Below, piece after piece: positions 33,371 to 42,216 of a stretch of DNA of 64,000 nt (its first letter is position 1; the number at the start of each line of letters is the position of its first letter). The notes beneath the pieces were generated by a model that was not told where the DNA came from, ran no database searches, and worked only from the letters and a program-made list of their open reading frames with translations. The translations under genes and the position numbers were made by a program. Source of the stretch: Candidatus Paceibacterota bacterium (GTDB taxonomy: Bacteria > Verrucomicrobiota > Verrucomicrobiia > Limisphaerales > UBA8199); contig DAOTCE010000018.1 of assembly GCA_035452965.1 (NCBI GenBank), forward strand, positions 1 through 64,000. Direction: 5' to 3'.

Positions 33371-33769
33371 TCAGGAAACGAGAGAGGGCGCGCGGGGTGG
33401 TCGGGCTGCGCGTTGAGAGACGTGCCAAAGCCGGACAAGCTCCGGCGGCGAGGGCGAGGTGCTCACGACGGAAATTGAGGCGTTCGCCCGGTAGTCTTCC
33501 GGTAACGGAAGCAGCCAGGTGACCAGCGCGAACAACGGTTTTGCCTGCACCGGTTGCAGCCTGACGTGAATGTAGAAGCCGGATTCCACCGCTCCGCAAC
33601 CGTCGCCGGCGCATTCGTTCTCATGGTGCGCCGGGCTCTGCGCGGCATCCGCGTGTTGGCAGCAGGACAAGAACTCGAAGCCCGTCAGCAACTCCAGCCG
33701 GCAGTGTTGGCCCGCCACGACCCACAGGGTCGCAATCAAAGTGACCAGCACTAATCGCCAGAGCCGCAT
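33371..33769 (-). CDS. Small exported Cys/His-rich protein heading the metal efflux operon
   Basis: 132 residues. The signal-like start MRLWRLVLVTLIATLWVVAG is followed by QHCRLELLTGFEFLSCCQHA and HHENECAGDGCGAVESG, giving seven Cys and several His in about 50 residues. A second hydrophobic stretch (PLFALVTWLLPLP) follows. The family is unknown to me. Its place as first gene before czcC suggests a periplasmic metal-binding or sensing role. The 91-base spacer to czcC leaves open whether all four genes are one transcript. Confidence 0.65.
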   Translation of the reverse strand: MRLWRLVLVTLIATLWVVAGQHCRLELLTGFEFLSCCQHADAAQSPAHHENECAGDGCGAVESGFYIHVRLQPVQAKPLFALVTWLLPLPEDYRANASISVVSTSPSPPELVRLWHVSQRAARPPRAPSLVS

Positions 33770-33863
33770 TGAACCTAATAAAGCGCCGCCGGGGCCAAAA
33801 GTCCAATCAATTGTGATCTCTGCTTTCCTCTTGGCCGTTTTTCGTGTTTAGTCGCGGCCGATT

Positions 33864-34796
33864 ATGAGCAAGACCGCGTTGTTATTTGCAGGGCAGGGCG
33901 CACAAGTCGTGGGCATGGGGCACAACCTGGCGCAGGTAAGCCCCGCGGCCAGAGCGTGGTTTGACCGCGCTAACGCCGCACTCGGCTACGACTTGGCCTC
34001 CGTATGCTTCGATGGGCCGGAGCCAGAGCTGACCAAGACCGAGAACGCGCAGCCGGGGATCTTCCTGGTAAGCTGGGTGGCGTTTGAGTTGCTCAAGGAA
34101 CGCGTTCCAGAACTGACTTTCCAGGCTGCTGCGGGCTTGTCCCTCGGTGAGTTTACCGCGCTGACCGCAGCGGGCGCGATGAATTTCGAAGACGGCTTGA
34201 GGATTGTGCGTCAGCGCGGAAAGTTCATGCAGGAGGCCTGCGAAGCCACCCGCGGCGGCATGGCGGCCGTGATCGGTTTGGACGAAGGGCCGACGCGCGA
34301 GGTCTGCGCTCAAGCGGGCGTTGCGCTCGCGAACCTGAACTGCCCCGGTCAAATCGTAATTTCAGGAGCCGCAGATCAGATCGCGCGAGCCTGCGAACTG
34401 GCCAAAGCTAAAGGCGCCAAGCGGGCTTTACCGCTCCCCGTGGCTGGCGCATATCATTCCCCGCTCATGGCCAGCGCGCAGCCGAAATTGGAGGCTGAGC
34501 TGGTGCAAGTTGCTCTGGCTGCGCCTGTCGTTCCGGTCATCGCCAATGTTACAGCGGGACCCCACGGGGGGCCCGAGGCCATCCGTGCCCGATTAGTCGA
34601 GCAGGTCACTTCGTCCGTGCGTTGGGAGGATTCCATGCGGTATCTGGTTGGTCAGGGGTGCACGCGCTTCATCGAACTCGGACCGGGAAAAGCCTTGAGC
34701 GGCTTCCTCAAACGCATTGACAAAACCGTGCAAATCTTCAACGTCGAAGACCTTGCGAGTCTGGAAACAACCATCCAGGCTCTCCGGGCGGCATGA
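33864..34796 (+). CDS. fabD: Malonyl-CoA:ACP transacylase FabD
   Basis: 310 residues, the usual length. It moves malonyl from CoA to ACP to start fatty-acid elongation. Starts KTALLFAGQGAQVVGMGHNL (the GQGAQ oxyanion motif). The nucleophile elbow reads AAGLSLGEFTALTAAGAM, so the customary GHSLGE is GLSLGE with Ser kept. GAYHSPLM provides the catalytic His, and the C-terminal ELGPGKALSGF matches the family. First gene of the fabD-fabG-acpP-fabF unit and divergent from the metal efflux operon. Confidence 0.95.
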   Translation: MSKTALLFAGQGAQVVGMGHNLAQVSPAARAWFDRANAALGYDLASVCFDGPEPELTKTENAQPGIFLVSWVAFELLKERVPELTFQAAAGLSLGEFTALTAAGAMNFEDGLRIVRQRGKFMQEACEATRGGMAAVIGLDEGPTREVCAQAGVALANLNCPGQIVISGAADQIARACELAKAKGAKRALPLPVAGAYHSPLMASAQPKLEAELVQVALAAPVVPVIANVTAGPHGGPEAIRARLVEQVTSSVRWEDSMRYLVGQGCTRFIELGPGKALSGFLKRIDKTVQIFNVEDLASLETTIQALRAA

Positions 34797-34852
34797 AATC
34801 TCAAAACCTGAATTGACAACCGCCCGCGGATAGCAGACAAGACACAGGATTT

Positions 34853-35596
34853 ATGAACGAACTAGCCAGTCAAGTAGCGGTGGTGACCGGTGCCGGCCGT
34901 GGCATTGGCCAGGCCATTGCCTTGAAACTCGCCAGTGCTGGCGCGGACCTCGCCTGCGTGGATTTGCAGCTCGAGTTCTGCGCTGAGACAGTGCAAAAGG
35001 TGCAGGCGCTTGGCCGCAAAGCCTGGGCCTTTGCCGCCAACGTATCCGACGCGACCAGCGTGGAAACCGCCACCGACCAGATCCTGACTGCCGCCGGAAA
35101 GGCTGACATCCTCGTGAATAACGCTGGCATCACAAGGGACGGATTGATTATGCGCATGAGCGAGGCGGACTGGGACGCGGTGCTGGACATTAATCTGAAG
35201 GGTACATTCCTGGTCACCAAGGCCTTCTCCCGCAGCTTTCTGAAGCAGCGTTCGGGCCGTATTATCAATATCGCATCCGTTATCGGTCTCATCGGCAACG
35301 CTGGCCAGTGCAATTATGGGGCCAGCAAGGCAGGGGTGATCGGTTTTACCAAGTCGGCCGCCCGCGAGTTGGCGAGCCGGGGTGTTACCGTCAACGCCAT
35401 CGCGCCGGGCTTCATCGAGACCGCCATGACCGCCAAGATTAGCCCCGAAGCGCGCGAGACGCTCTTGAAACAAATTCCGCTGGGCAGTCTGGGCCAGCCG
35501 GAAGATATCGCCGACGCTGTTCTGTTCCTGGCCGGCCCCGGCGCCCGCTATATCACCGGCCAAGTCCTGCCAGTGGACGGCGGGATGGCAATGTAA
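34853..35596 (+). CDS. fabG: 3-oxoacyl-ACP reductase FabG
   Basis: 247 residues. A short-chain dehydrogenase that reduces 3-oxoacyl-ACP with NADPH. Cofactor motif VVTGAGRGIGQAIALKLA, structural NNAGITRDGLIMRM, and the catalytic Ser-Tyr-Lys in INIASVIGLIGNAGQCNYGA followed by SKAG. It ends GPGARYITGQVLPVDGGMAM, standard for FabG. It lies 56 bases after fabD. Confidence 0.97.
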   Translation: MNELASQVAVVTGAGRGIGQAIALKLASAGADLACVDLQLEFCAETVQKVQALGRKAWAFAANVSDATSVETATDQILTAAGKADILVNNAGITRDGLIMRMSEADWDAVLDINLKGTFLVTKAFSRSFLKQRSGRIINIASVIGLIGNAGQCNYGASKAGVIGFTKSAARELASRGVTVNAIAPGFIETAMTAKISPEARETLLKQIPLGSLGQPEDIADAVLFLAGPGARYITGQVLPVDGGMAM

Positions 35597-35671
35597 ATTT
35601 CTTCGATTCGGGCTTGACGCCTCCCATAACCTAACTTAGACACACTGCAAAAATTACAACCGGAGCAAATC

Positions 35672-35917
35672 ATGGCTGAGAAAACTATTGAGCAACGAGT
35701 TAAGGATATCATTGTCGAGCAGTTGGGCGTGAACGCTGACCAGGTCACTCCCGACGCCAAGTTCATCGAGGACCTCGGGGCGGATTCGCTCGACACCGTG
35801 GAATTGGTCATGGCGCTGGAAGAAGAATTTGGCAGCGAGATTCCTGACGAACAGGCGGAGAAACTCCAAAGCGTGGGCGATGTGATCAAATACATCGAAG
35901 ACCTCCAGCAGAAGTAA
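35672..35917 (+). CDS. acpP: Acyl carrier protein AcpP
   Basis: 81 residues, acidic, four-helix carrier. The phosphopantetheine-bearing Ser lies in DLGADSLDTVELVMALEEEF. It ends SVGDVIKYIEDLQQK. It carries growing acyl chains for FabD, FabG and FabF, the genes on either side. The 75-base spacer upstream may hold its own promoter. Confidence 0.98.
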   Translation: MAEKTIEQRVKDIIVEQLGVNADQVTPDAKFIEDLGADSLDTVELVMALEEEFGSEIPDEQAEKLQSVGDVIKYIEDLQQK

Positions 35918-35982
35918 TCGTGAGTTAAGCACCTCCGGGGCGGCTTGGACTGGTATCAGCTTGGGCTGCCCCGTTTGACTTT

Positions 35983-37242
35983 ATGGCTAGCAACTGGACC
36001 GAGCGACGAGTTGTCATTACCGGGTTGGGAGTGGTGACTCCATTGGGTCATGAACTCGGCACCTTTTGGCAAAACATCCTCGCCGGGCGGTGTGGTATCA
36101 GCAAGATCACTCGCTTCGATCCCTCAGAGTACGACAGCCAAATTGCTGCGGAAGTAAGAGACTTCGATCCCAATCCTGCGCTGCCGTCACCCAAAGAAGT
36201 CCGCCGAACGGATCGTTTCTCTCAATTCGGTGTGTATGCCGCTTGGCAGGCATTACGCGACTCGGGCCTGGACCTCGACCGCGTAAACCGCGACGAGATC
36301 GGCGTGTTTATCGGCTCTGGCATCGGCGGGCTGCAGACTGTGTCTGAGCAATGCAAGGTTCTGCTGGAACGCGGGCCGGACCGGCTGTCGGCCTTCATGA
36401 TTCCTATGCTCATCTCGAACATGGCCTCGGGCCTGTTCTCGATGTACTACAGGCTCAGGGGCCCTAATTTCGCTACTTGCTCGGCTTGCGCCACCTCCAA
36501 CCACGCCCTTGGCGAGGCGTGGCGGACCATCAAGATGGGGGACGCGCAGGTCATGTTCGCCGGTGGCGCTGAGGCTACCATCGTTCCCATCGGTATTGGC
36601 GGGTTCTGTGCCATGAAGGCGCTCAGCACTCGCAACGACGATCCCGTGCACGCCTCCCGGCCGTTCGACAAGGAGCGTGATGGCTTTGTCATGGGCGAGG
36701 GGGCTGGCATGCTCGTCCTCGAAGAACTGGAGCATGCCAGGAAGCGCGGCGCCAGAATCTACTGTGAGCTCGCCGGCTACGGCAATACCGCGGACGCCCA
36801 TCACGTCACTGCCCCCACACCAGGGGGCGAAGGTGCCGCCCGCTGCATGCAAATGGCCCTCCGCAACGGCAACCTGCGACCCGAGGACATCTCCTACATA
36901 AACGCCCACGGCACCTCCACTCCCCAGGGTGACATCGCAGAAACGCAAGCCATTAAGGCCGTCTTTGGCCAGCACGCTCGCAAACTCGCCGTCAGCTCGA
37001 CAAAAGGGGCAACCGGCCACATGCTGGGCGCCGCCGGTGCAGTTGAGATGATCGTCTGCACCAAAGTAATTGAGACCAGCATTGTACCGCCGACCATCAA
37101 TTACACGGTGCCCGATCCCGATTGCGATCTGGACTACGTCCCCAACACTGCCCGCCAGATGAAGGTCGAGGCCATTCTCAATAACTCGTTCGGGTTTGGT
37201 GGCCACAACGCCAGCCTCCTGGCGAAGAAGTTCAACGGCTGA
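35983..37242 (+). CDS. fabF: 3-oxoacyl-ACP synthase II FabF
   Basis: 419 residues. Condensing enzyme that elongates acyl-ACP with malonyl-ACP. Catalytic Cys in FATCSACATSNHALGEAW, first His in YINAHGTSTPQGDIAE, and Lys and second His in SSTKGATGHMLGAAGAVEMI. The C-terminal SFGFGGHNASLLAKKF is typical. It closes the fatty-acid gene group; hrpB converges from the right, with a CCCGAC-GTCGGG palindrome (37255-37266) in the spacer. Confidence 0.97.
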   Translation: MASNWTERRVVITGLGVVTPLGHELGTFWQNILAGRCGISKITRFDPSEYDSQIAAEVRDFDPNPALPSPKEVRRTDRFSQFGVYAAWQALRDSGLDLDRVNRDEIGVFIGSGIGGLQTVSEQCKVLLERGPDRLSAFMIPMLISNMASGLFSMYYRLRGPNFATCSACATSNHALGEAWRTIKMGDAQVMFAGGAEATIVPIGIGGFCAMKALSTRNDDPVHASRPFDKERDGFVMGEGAGMLVLEELEHARKRGARIYCELAGYGNTADAHHVTAPTPGGEGAARCMQMALRNGNLRPEDISYINAHGTSTPQGDIAETQAIKAVFGQHARKLAVSSTKGATGHMLGAAGAVEMIVCTKVIETSIVPPTINYTVPDPDCDLDYVPNTARQMKVEAILNNSFGFGGHNASLLAKKFNG

Positions 37243-37455
37243 GGGTACCCAGTTCCCGACGTCGGGCCGAATGTGCGCCGCTTCAATGCCCGGGCGGGTC
37301 TTGAACCAACCTCCTGCTTTACCGTGCTCTCCGACGCTGGGGGGCTTCTCCAAGGCATGCTGTGACGTGGGAACGGGGAGCGGGCTGAGTTGAATGGCTC
37401 AAGACGCATTCTCTCATGCTGGGCAATGGTACGGGAGAGAGGATTTGCGCCACGG

Positions 37456-40002
37456 TCAGCGCCATTCGTGCTTGGGATACTTGCGCCGCAGTTCCTGTTT
37501 GATCTTCGGATAATGCTCGCGCCAAAAGCCGCGGAGATCTTGGGTGATTTGCACAGGGCGATTGTTCGGGGCAAGGATGTGCAACAGCACCGGCACACGG
37601 CCCATCGCGATCAAGGGAGTAGTGTTCACCCCAAAGAGTTGCTGGATGCGCAGGGCAATGTGGGGCAGTTTACCCGGCTCATACACGACCTTCGCGGGGC
37701 GACCATTGGAGAGGGCGAGGCGTTCAGGGGCGTGTTTGACCACTAGCGCCTGCTGGGCGGACGTAAGCCAGCTGTGCACGATGGACTTGATCGGTTTGTC
37801 TTTGAGGTCCTTGCCGGTGAAGGAACCATGGCAAACCTGCTCGACCAAGTGACGACGTTCCTCTTGGCCGATGTGGGGGAGGGTGAGTTCCGGGCACCAT
37901 TGGCTGAGCAGGTTGAGGCGGAGAATCCATTGCTCGACGGTCTCGTCCCAGTCCTTGAGGATGAGCCGGCCAGCAAGCACTTCATCGGTCAGCAAGCCGG
38001 CGGCGGCGTCTGCAGGAGGCGATTCGACACGACGAGTGCCAATGGCCAGGTCACGAAAGCGAACCTGTTCCTCTGCCAATACACGTCGAGTGTTTGCATC
38101 GTAGTAGACTCGTTGCGCAGCTGAGAGGTCGTCAGGAAACAGCTCTCGCAGCCATTCCTCTTCTATCGCGGTCGCCAGGCTTAGAAGCGTCTGCACCCCC
38201 TTGTCATTACCTCCTACCTCGCGAACCTCGGCGGCAACGAACAACTGATTCTGCCGGACCATGCTTTCGCGAGCCAGCGTCCCGCGCCGGCCATGGACCA
38301 GCTCGCAGCGCAGCGTCCCAGAGTCCAAGCGGCGGGCCACGCGGTCGCTGAAGCCAATCAGAATGCATTTATGCAAGGCAGTGTTGGAGACTTGGCGCTG
38401 CGTGGTGTCGAGGCCTTCACGGCGCGCGATCTCGAGGAACTGCTCGAATAGCGGACCAACCTGCCGTGCGGTGGCAGCATGCACGCCAAGTTGGCGGCAG
38501 GTTTCGGGACGGAAGTCGCTGGCGTAAGTGTGTCGCCAGACGCGCATGAGGAGCAAAAAGTCGCTGGCGGAATTTTCGCCAACCAAGTCTTCGCGGTGGC
38601 GAATCGTTTCGGAATCCACGTTTCGCAAGAGCAGATCCCGGCCCTGGGTCAGCGCGGCCAGCAAGCACGCCTGCCAGACGCAACCGTAGTGCTGTGCGGC
38701 AAGCAACATGCGTGCATAACGTGGGTGGAGCGGGAAGGCCAGCATCTTCCGGCCTATGGGGGTAAGGGAGAGTTTATGGTGGGTAGACTTTAGGGCGCCC
38801 AGATCGGTCAAAATTACTTCGGCGTGAGCCAAAGCTTGCGGTTCAGGGGTGTCGAACCAGCGGAAGCTGCGCAGGTTTTCGATACCGGCGGCTTTCAAGG
38901 TCAGGACCACTTCAGCGAGGTCCAGCCGCTTGATTTCAGGCAGTTCTTGCGCTACGCGATGCGAATGCTCCTCCCGCGACCAGAGGCGTAGGCAGGTGCC
39001 CGGCGAAGTGCGACCCGCACGGCCCGCGCGCTGGTCGGCGGCAGCGCGGCTGATCTTGTCGACCAGAAGTGTGTTGATGCCACGATATGGATCGTATCGC
39101 GGGATTCGGGCCAGCCCGCTATCTATTACGCATCGGATGCCGTCAATGGTCAGAGAGGTCTCCGCTACGTTGGTGGCAACAACGACTTTGCGCTGCTCAT
39201 AGCGGGCGATGGCGGCGTCCTGGTCATGCGCAGATAGTTCCCCATGCAGCGGCAGCAACCGGAAGTCGCGGGCCTCGTTGCAACGGCGGATGGCCTCAAT
39301 CGTCTGCGCAATCTCGAAGCTGCCCGGCATGAATACCAGCACATCGCCCGGGCCGCCCGAGCGGACGAAGTCCACAAACGTTGCTGCCGCCTGCTCCCAC
39401 ACTGGACGCTTGTCAAGGTAAGCGGGTTTAACCGCGTATTCTATCTCGACCGGGTATGTGCGTCCCTGCGATTCGAGGAGTTGACACGGCTCCATGTAAT
39501 GCTCCAACCGCGCAGTATCGAGAGTTGCCGACATCACGAGAATCTTCAGGTCGGGCCGCTCGGTTTCCTGCAGGTCCAGGGCCCGGGCCAGAGTCACATC
39601 GCCATAGAGGTGGCGTTCGTGAAACTCGTCGAAGATGAGCGCCGCAACCCCTCGCAACCGTGGATCCTGGATCATCTGCCGCAACAGCAGACCCTCGGTA
39701 ACGAAACGAATGCGGGTGTCGGTGCTGGTGACGTTTTCGAAACGTATCTGGTAGCCGACGTCGCAGCCGAGTTTGCAGTTGCGCTCCCAGGCAACCCGCG
39801 CTGCCAGCAGCCGTGCAGCCAGTCGCCGCGGTTGAAGGATCACAACCTGGCCCGCCCCGAGTAAGCCATGATCCAGCAGCATCTGCGGGACTTGGGTAGA
39901 CTTGCCTGAGCCAGTGGGTGCGGACACGATCAGCCTGCGGGTCTCCCGAAGTTTGGCCACTAGCGGTCGCTCGATCTCGTAAATTGGCAGTCGTTCCGCC
40001 AT
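37456..40002 (-). CDS. hrpB: ATP-dependent helicase HrpB
   Basis: 848 residues, the usual HrpB size. DEAH-type RNA helicase fold: Walker A SAPTGSGKSTQVPQ, motif Ia LQPRRLAARLLAARVA, motif II as DEFHERHLYGD (DEFH variant), motif III VMSATLD, and motif VI QRAGRAGRTSPGTCLRLW. The C-terminus has the HrpB domain with PPADAAAGLLTDEVLAGRLI and ends RRKYPKHEWR. Function in bacteria is poorly defined (RNA processing or nucleic-acid unwinding). Single gene, convergent with fabF. Confidence 0.95.
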   Translation of the reverse strand: MAERLPIYEIERPLVAKLRETRRLIVSAPTGSGKSTQVPQMLLDHGLLGAGQVVILQPRRLAARLLAARVAWERNCKLGCDVGYQIRFENVTSTDTRIRFVTEGLLLRQMIQDPRLRGVAALIFDEFHERHLYGDVTLARALDLQETERPDLKILVMSATLDTARLEHYMEPCQLLESQGRTYPVEIEYAVKPAYLDKRPVWEQAAATFVDFVRSGGPGDVLVFMPGSFEIAQTIEAIRRCNEARDFRLLPLHGELSAHDQDAAIARYEQRKVVVATNVAETSLTIDGIRCVIDSGLARIPRYDPYRGINTLLVDKISRAAADQRAGRAGRTSPGTCLRLWSREEHSHRVAQELPEIKRLDLAEVVLTLKAAGIENLRSFRWFDTPEPQALAHAEVILTDLGALKSTHHKLSLTPIGRKMLAFPLHPRYARMLLAAQHYGCVWQACLLAALTQGRDLLLRNVDSETIRHREDLVGENSASDFLLLMRVWRHTYASDFRPETCRQLGVHAATARQVGPLFEQFLEIARREGLDTTQRQVSNTALHKCILIGFSDRVARRLDSGTLRCELVHGRRGTLARESMVRQNQLFVAAEVREVGGNDKGVQTLLSLATAIEEEWLRELFPDDLSAAQRVYYDANTRRVLAEEQVRFRDLAIGTRRVESPPADAAAGLLTDEVLAGRLILKDWDETVEQWILRLNLLSQWCPELTLPHIGQEERRHLVEQVCHGSFTGKDLKDKPIKSIVHSWLTSAQQALVVKHAPERLALSNGRPAKVVYEPGKLPHIALRIQQLFGVNTTPLIAMGRVPVLLHILAPNNRPVQITQDLRGFWREHYPKIKQELRRKYPKHEWR

Positions 40003-40222
40003 TGGAAGCGCATCCTAAAGGGTATTCCCCGATTTTGAAAGGCGCCCTCCTGTCCTACCCGGCCGGAACTGTCGCTTTGGGCACTGAATTTTGAACGAAA
40101 TCGCCATGGCGGGACTCAAAATGCGTGACGGCTTGAATGAAGTTGGCTTTTCCGACTGTCTGGTTGGAGGAGCGAGGCCGTTTGCGGACCGCCGGCTAAA
40201 CGGTGGCTTGGGTAGTGATAAC

Positions 40223-40504
40223 ATGTTCATGCGACCAAGTATTGATGCTTCGGGAAAACCCTTTGATGCGGCAACCGTTGAAGCGGTATGGAGCAAAGCG
40301 ACCCCCAGTGGCGACCATCCGCCGCTGAGGGTTGATTCCTATGGTGCTTTGATCTGGAAAGAAGGTTACGGGAACACGAACAGTAAGCTGGGCTGGGAGA
40401 TTGGATACCTTACACCGCCGGCCAAGGGGGGGAGCTACGAGCTGGAGAACCTTCAGCCGATGCAATGGGAGAACAGCCGACTCAACGGTCACGGTGGGTT
40501 CTGA
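40223..40504 (+). CDS. HNH-nuclease-like protein with altered active-site motif
   Basis: 93 residues from ATG 40223 (ATG 40229 also possible); an upstream extension to 40091 is open but not protein-like. The sequence KPFDAATVEAVWSKA, then LIWKEGYGNTNSKLGWEIGY and KGGSYELENLQPMQWENSR follows the layout of a common short HNH family in which the same place normally reads WEIDHI.PVSKGG. Here the catalytic D-H pair is G-Y, so nuclease activity is doubtful. Ending LNGHGGF is also short of the usual lysine-rich tail. Probably decaying or repurposed. Copy B of the mobile element lies 75 bases downstream. Confidence 0.5.
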   Translation: MFMRPSIDASGKPFDAATVEAVWSKATPSGDHPPLRVDSYGALIWKEGYGNTNSKLGWEIGYLTPPAKGGSYELENLQPMQWENSRLNGHGGF

Positions 40505-40578
40505 CCGGACTGCCCCGCTGAACCACTCAGACCGTCAGGCTCACCGAGCAACGTTTCGCTCACTGCGGGCTCTTTTTC

Positions 40579-40975
40579 GGTTCATCATGGGTTTCCGGGG
40601 ACTGCCAACGGTGGTTTGTACCCGCACGACTCGGATGGCCTCCCGGCCTTCGCCAAACCAACACTGTCCAAATTTGGGACAGTGATCCTGCCTGTCAGCC
40701 TTCTCAAATCCCCGCTGATCCCTGCACCTTTGGCCTGTGATTACGGTGTCTAACCTGTGCTGCTACGGTGTGGTTCCCATGGGGGTCGACCCCCATGGGA
40801 ACCACACCGTAGCCTGACCGCACTGACAAGCCATCCTCCAGCCAAACGTAAGCCAACGCCGGCGCGCGGCCAACGCAGCAGTGCGAACGCCCGTTCGGCG
40901 GTAGTGCAGGTGGCAAGAAGGGGAGTCCGAGAAGGCGGATTGCCACCGGCATTCCCCGGAAATCCGCGAAGAACC
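40579..40975 (+). mobile_element. MITE-like non-coding element, copy B (397 bp)
   Basis: Same orientation as copy A and highly similar through its length. Ends GGTTCATCATGGGTTTCCGG and CCGGAAATCCGCGAAGAACC are imperfect inverted repeats. The flanks TCTTTTTC (40571-40578) and ACTTTCTC (40976-40983) agree at 6 of 8 positions. It contains hairpin 1 (40662-40684) and a perfect 50-bp palindrome (40763-40812). No gene inside is credible. Confidence 0.85.
40763..40812. repeat. Perfect 50-bp palindrome of element copy B
   Basis: The arms begin CTACGGTGTGGTTCCCATGG and meet at TCGA with no unpaired base, giving a full 25-bp inverted repeat that can extrude as a cruciform or fold as a hairpin in RNA. 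Confidence 0.95.
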
Positions 40976-41149
40976 ACTTTCTCACCATGAAACTGTGTAG
41001 GGCATTTGACTACGCCAGATTCCGTATTTTTCCAGGCTAGGCGGAATCCCCTCTTTGAGCATAATCTGCCCTAGAAGTAAATGGAGCAAAGTGATGGGAC
41101 ACGAGCGCAGCCTAACTAAGCTGCGCTGTTATCTTGTGGGTTGGGGCGA

Positions 41150-41189
41150 GGCGGCTCAGGTTGAAAGCTGGGCCGCCTTTGTCTTGTCT
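41150..41189 (+). terminator. Candidate rho-independent terminator
   Basis: GGCGGCTCAG pairs with CTGGGCCGCC (one G-U type position) around an 8-base loop and is followed by TTTGTCTTGTCT. It lies in the gene-free 40976-41327 stretch before ispF. Another hairpin, AGCGCAG...CTGCGCT (about 41105-41127), precedes it. Which transcript it ends is unclear, since no gene is directly upstream. Confidence 0.45.
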
Positions 41190-41327
41190 GACTAAAAGTC
41201 CGTCTTGGACGTTAGTGTTGCTCCTGTAGATCAATCCTCCGAAAGGTATCGGATAGAATGCAGAGAAGAGCGGGAGCGGCCCAACTACCCGCAAAACTCC
41301 TTGGCCAAGCCGGAACCCAACCCTATA

Positions 41328-41813
41328 ATGCATCGCATGGTTCATGTTGGTATCGGCTACGACGTGCACGCCTTGGTGGAGGGGCGAAAACTTATTCTGG
41401 GCGGCGTCGAGATTCCACATTCCAAGGGATTGGAAGGGCACTCAGATGCCGACGTATTAATGCACGCGATCTGCGACGCCATTCTGGGTGCGATGGGCGA
41501 GGCGGACATTGGTCATTACTTCCCCAACACGGACGCTCGCTGGAAGGGCGCGCAGAGCCGCATCTTTCTGAATGAGGCGGCGCGGTTGGTCGGGCTGCGG
41601 GACGGCAAGATTATCAACGTGGATGCTACAGTAATCGCGCAAGCACCCAAACTCTTCCCGCATATACATGAAATGAAGGTCCATATCGCCGGGGCGCTCG
41701 ACCTGAACCTCCGGCGCGTCGGGATTAAGGCAACAACCAATGAGTGTCTTGGTTTTCTCGGCCGGGAAGAGGGCATAGCGGCCATGGCGGTGGCCAGTGT
41801 GGATTTGCCGTGA
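41328..41813 (+). CDS. ispF: 2-C-methyl-D-erythritol 2,4-cyclodiphosphate synthase IspF
   Basis: 161 residues from ATG 41328; ATG 41337 (MVHVGIGYDVH) is equally plausible and no ribosome site decides. IspF forms the cyclic diphosphate in the MEP isoprenoid pathway and needs a divalent metal. Motifs: IGYDVH (metal Asp and His), LEGHSDADVLMHAICDAILG, DIGHYFPNTDARWKG, and KATTNECLGFLGREEGIAAM. Length is normal. ispD, its usual neighbour, is not here. Confidence 0.95.
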   Translation: MHRMVHVGIGYDVHALVEGRKLILGGVEIPHSKGLEGHSDADVLMHAICDAILGAMGEADIGHYFPNTDARWKGAQSRIFLNEAARLVGLRDGKIINVDATVIAQAPKLFPHIHEMKVHIAGALDLNLRRVGIKATTNECLGFLGREEGIAAMAVASVDLP

Positions 41814-41869
41814 GTCGGTTGCTTTTCGCAACAAGGATTCAGCGGCCCGGTTCGGTTTGAACGAACATT

Positions 41870-42142
41870 ATGGCCAAGGCGGAAATCAGTTGGCGACGTG
41901 TTACCCCGGAGGGTGTCCGACTTCAGATCTATGCCCGGCACGTAGGCCGGGAATGGCGCTTCTTCGCTCGTGAACGCCGGTATGACCTGTGGCAAGCGGT
42001 TTCAAATCCCCCGTTGGAGGATTGGATGGCGCTGCTCGACGCGGTAAGGCGCCGCATCAATCGCCGACTTCTCCGGCCTGAGGAGGAAGCGCGCGTGAAG
42101 CAGTCCATCCGCGAACGATTCCCCGAGGGCAATCCTGGATAG
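41870..42142 (+). CDS. Small conserved-looking hypothetical protein
   Basis: 90 residues, basic and Arg/Trp-rich: ISWRRVTPEGVRLQIYARHV, then WRFFARERRYDLWQAVSNPP, DWMALLDAVRRRINRRLLRP. The pattern suggests a compact alpha/beta fold, and its codon use matches the neighbours. No family could be named. It sits 56 bases after ispF and ends just before the amidotransferase-like gene, so it likely shares their transcript. Confidence 0.65.
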   Translation: MAKAEISWRRVTPEGVRLQIYARHVGREWRFFARERRYDLWQAVSNPPLEDWMALLDAVRRRINRRLLRPEEEARVKQSIRERFPEGNPG

Positions 42143-42216
42143 TGGCAGATGACCATACGGGTGTGCCCCAGTTTCCGCCTGACAGACCGCGTCCTCTATT
42201 CCCACAATCCCCGGAC

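Noticed and set aside
40757..40990. Similar small proteins predicted inside copies A and B of the mobile element
   Set aside because: The shared peptide comes from translating the palindrome; copy C does not keep the frame, so coding is not supported.
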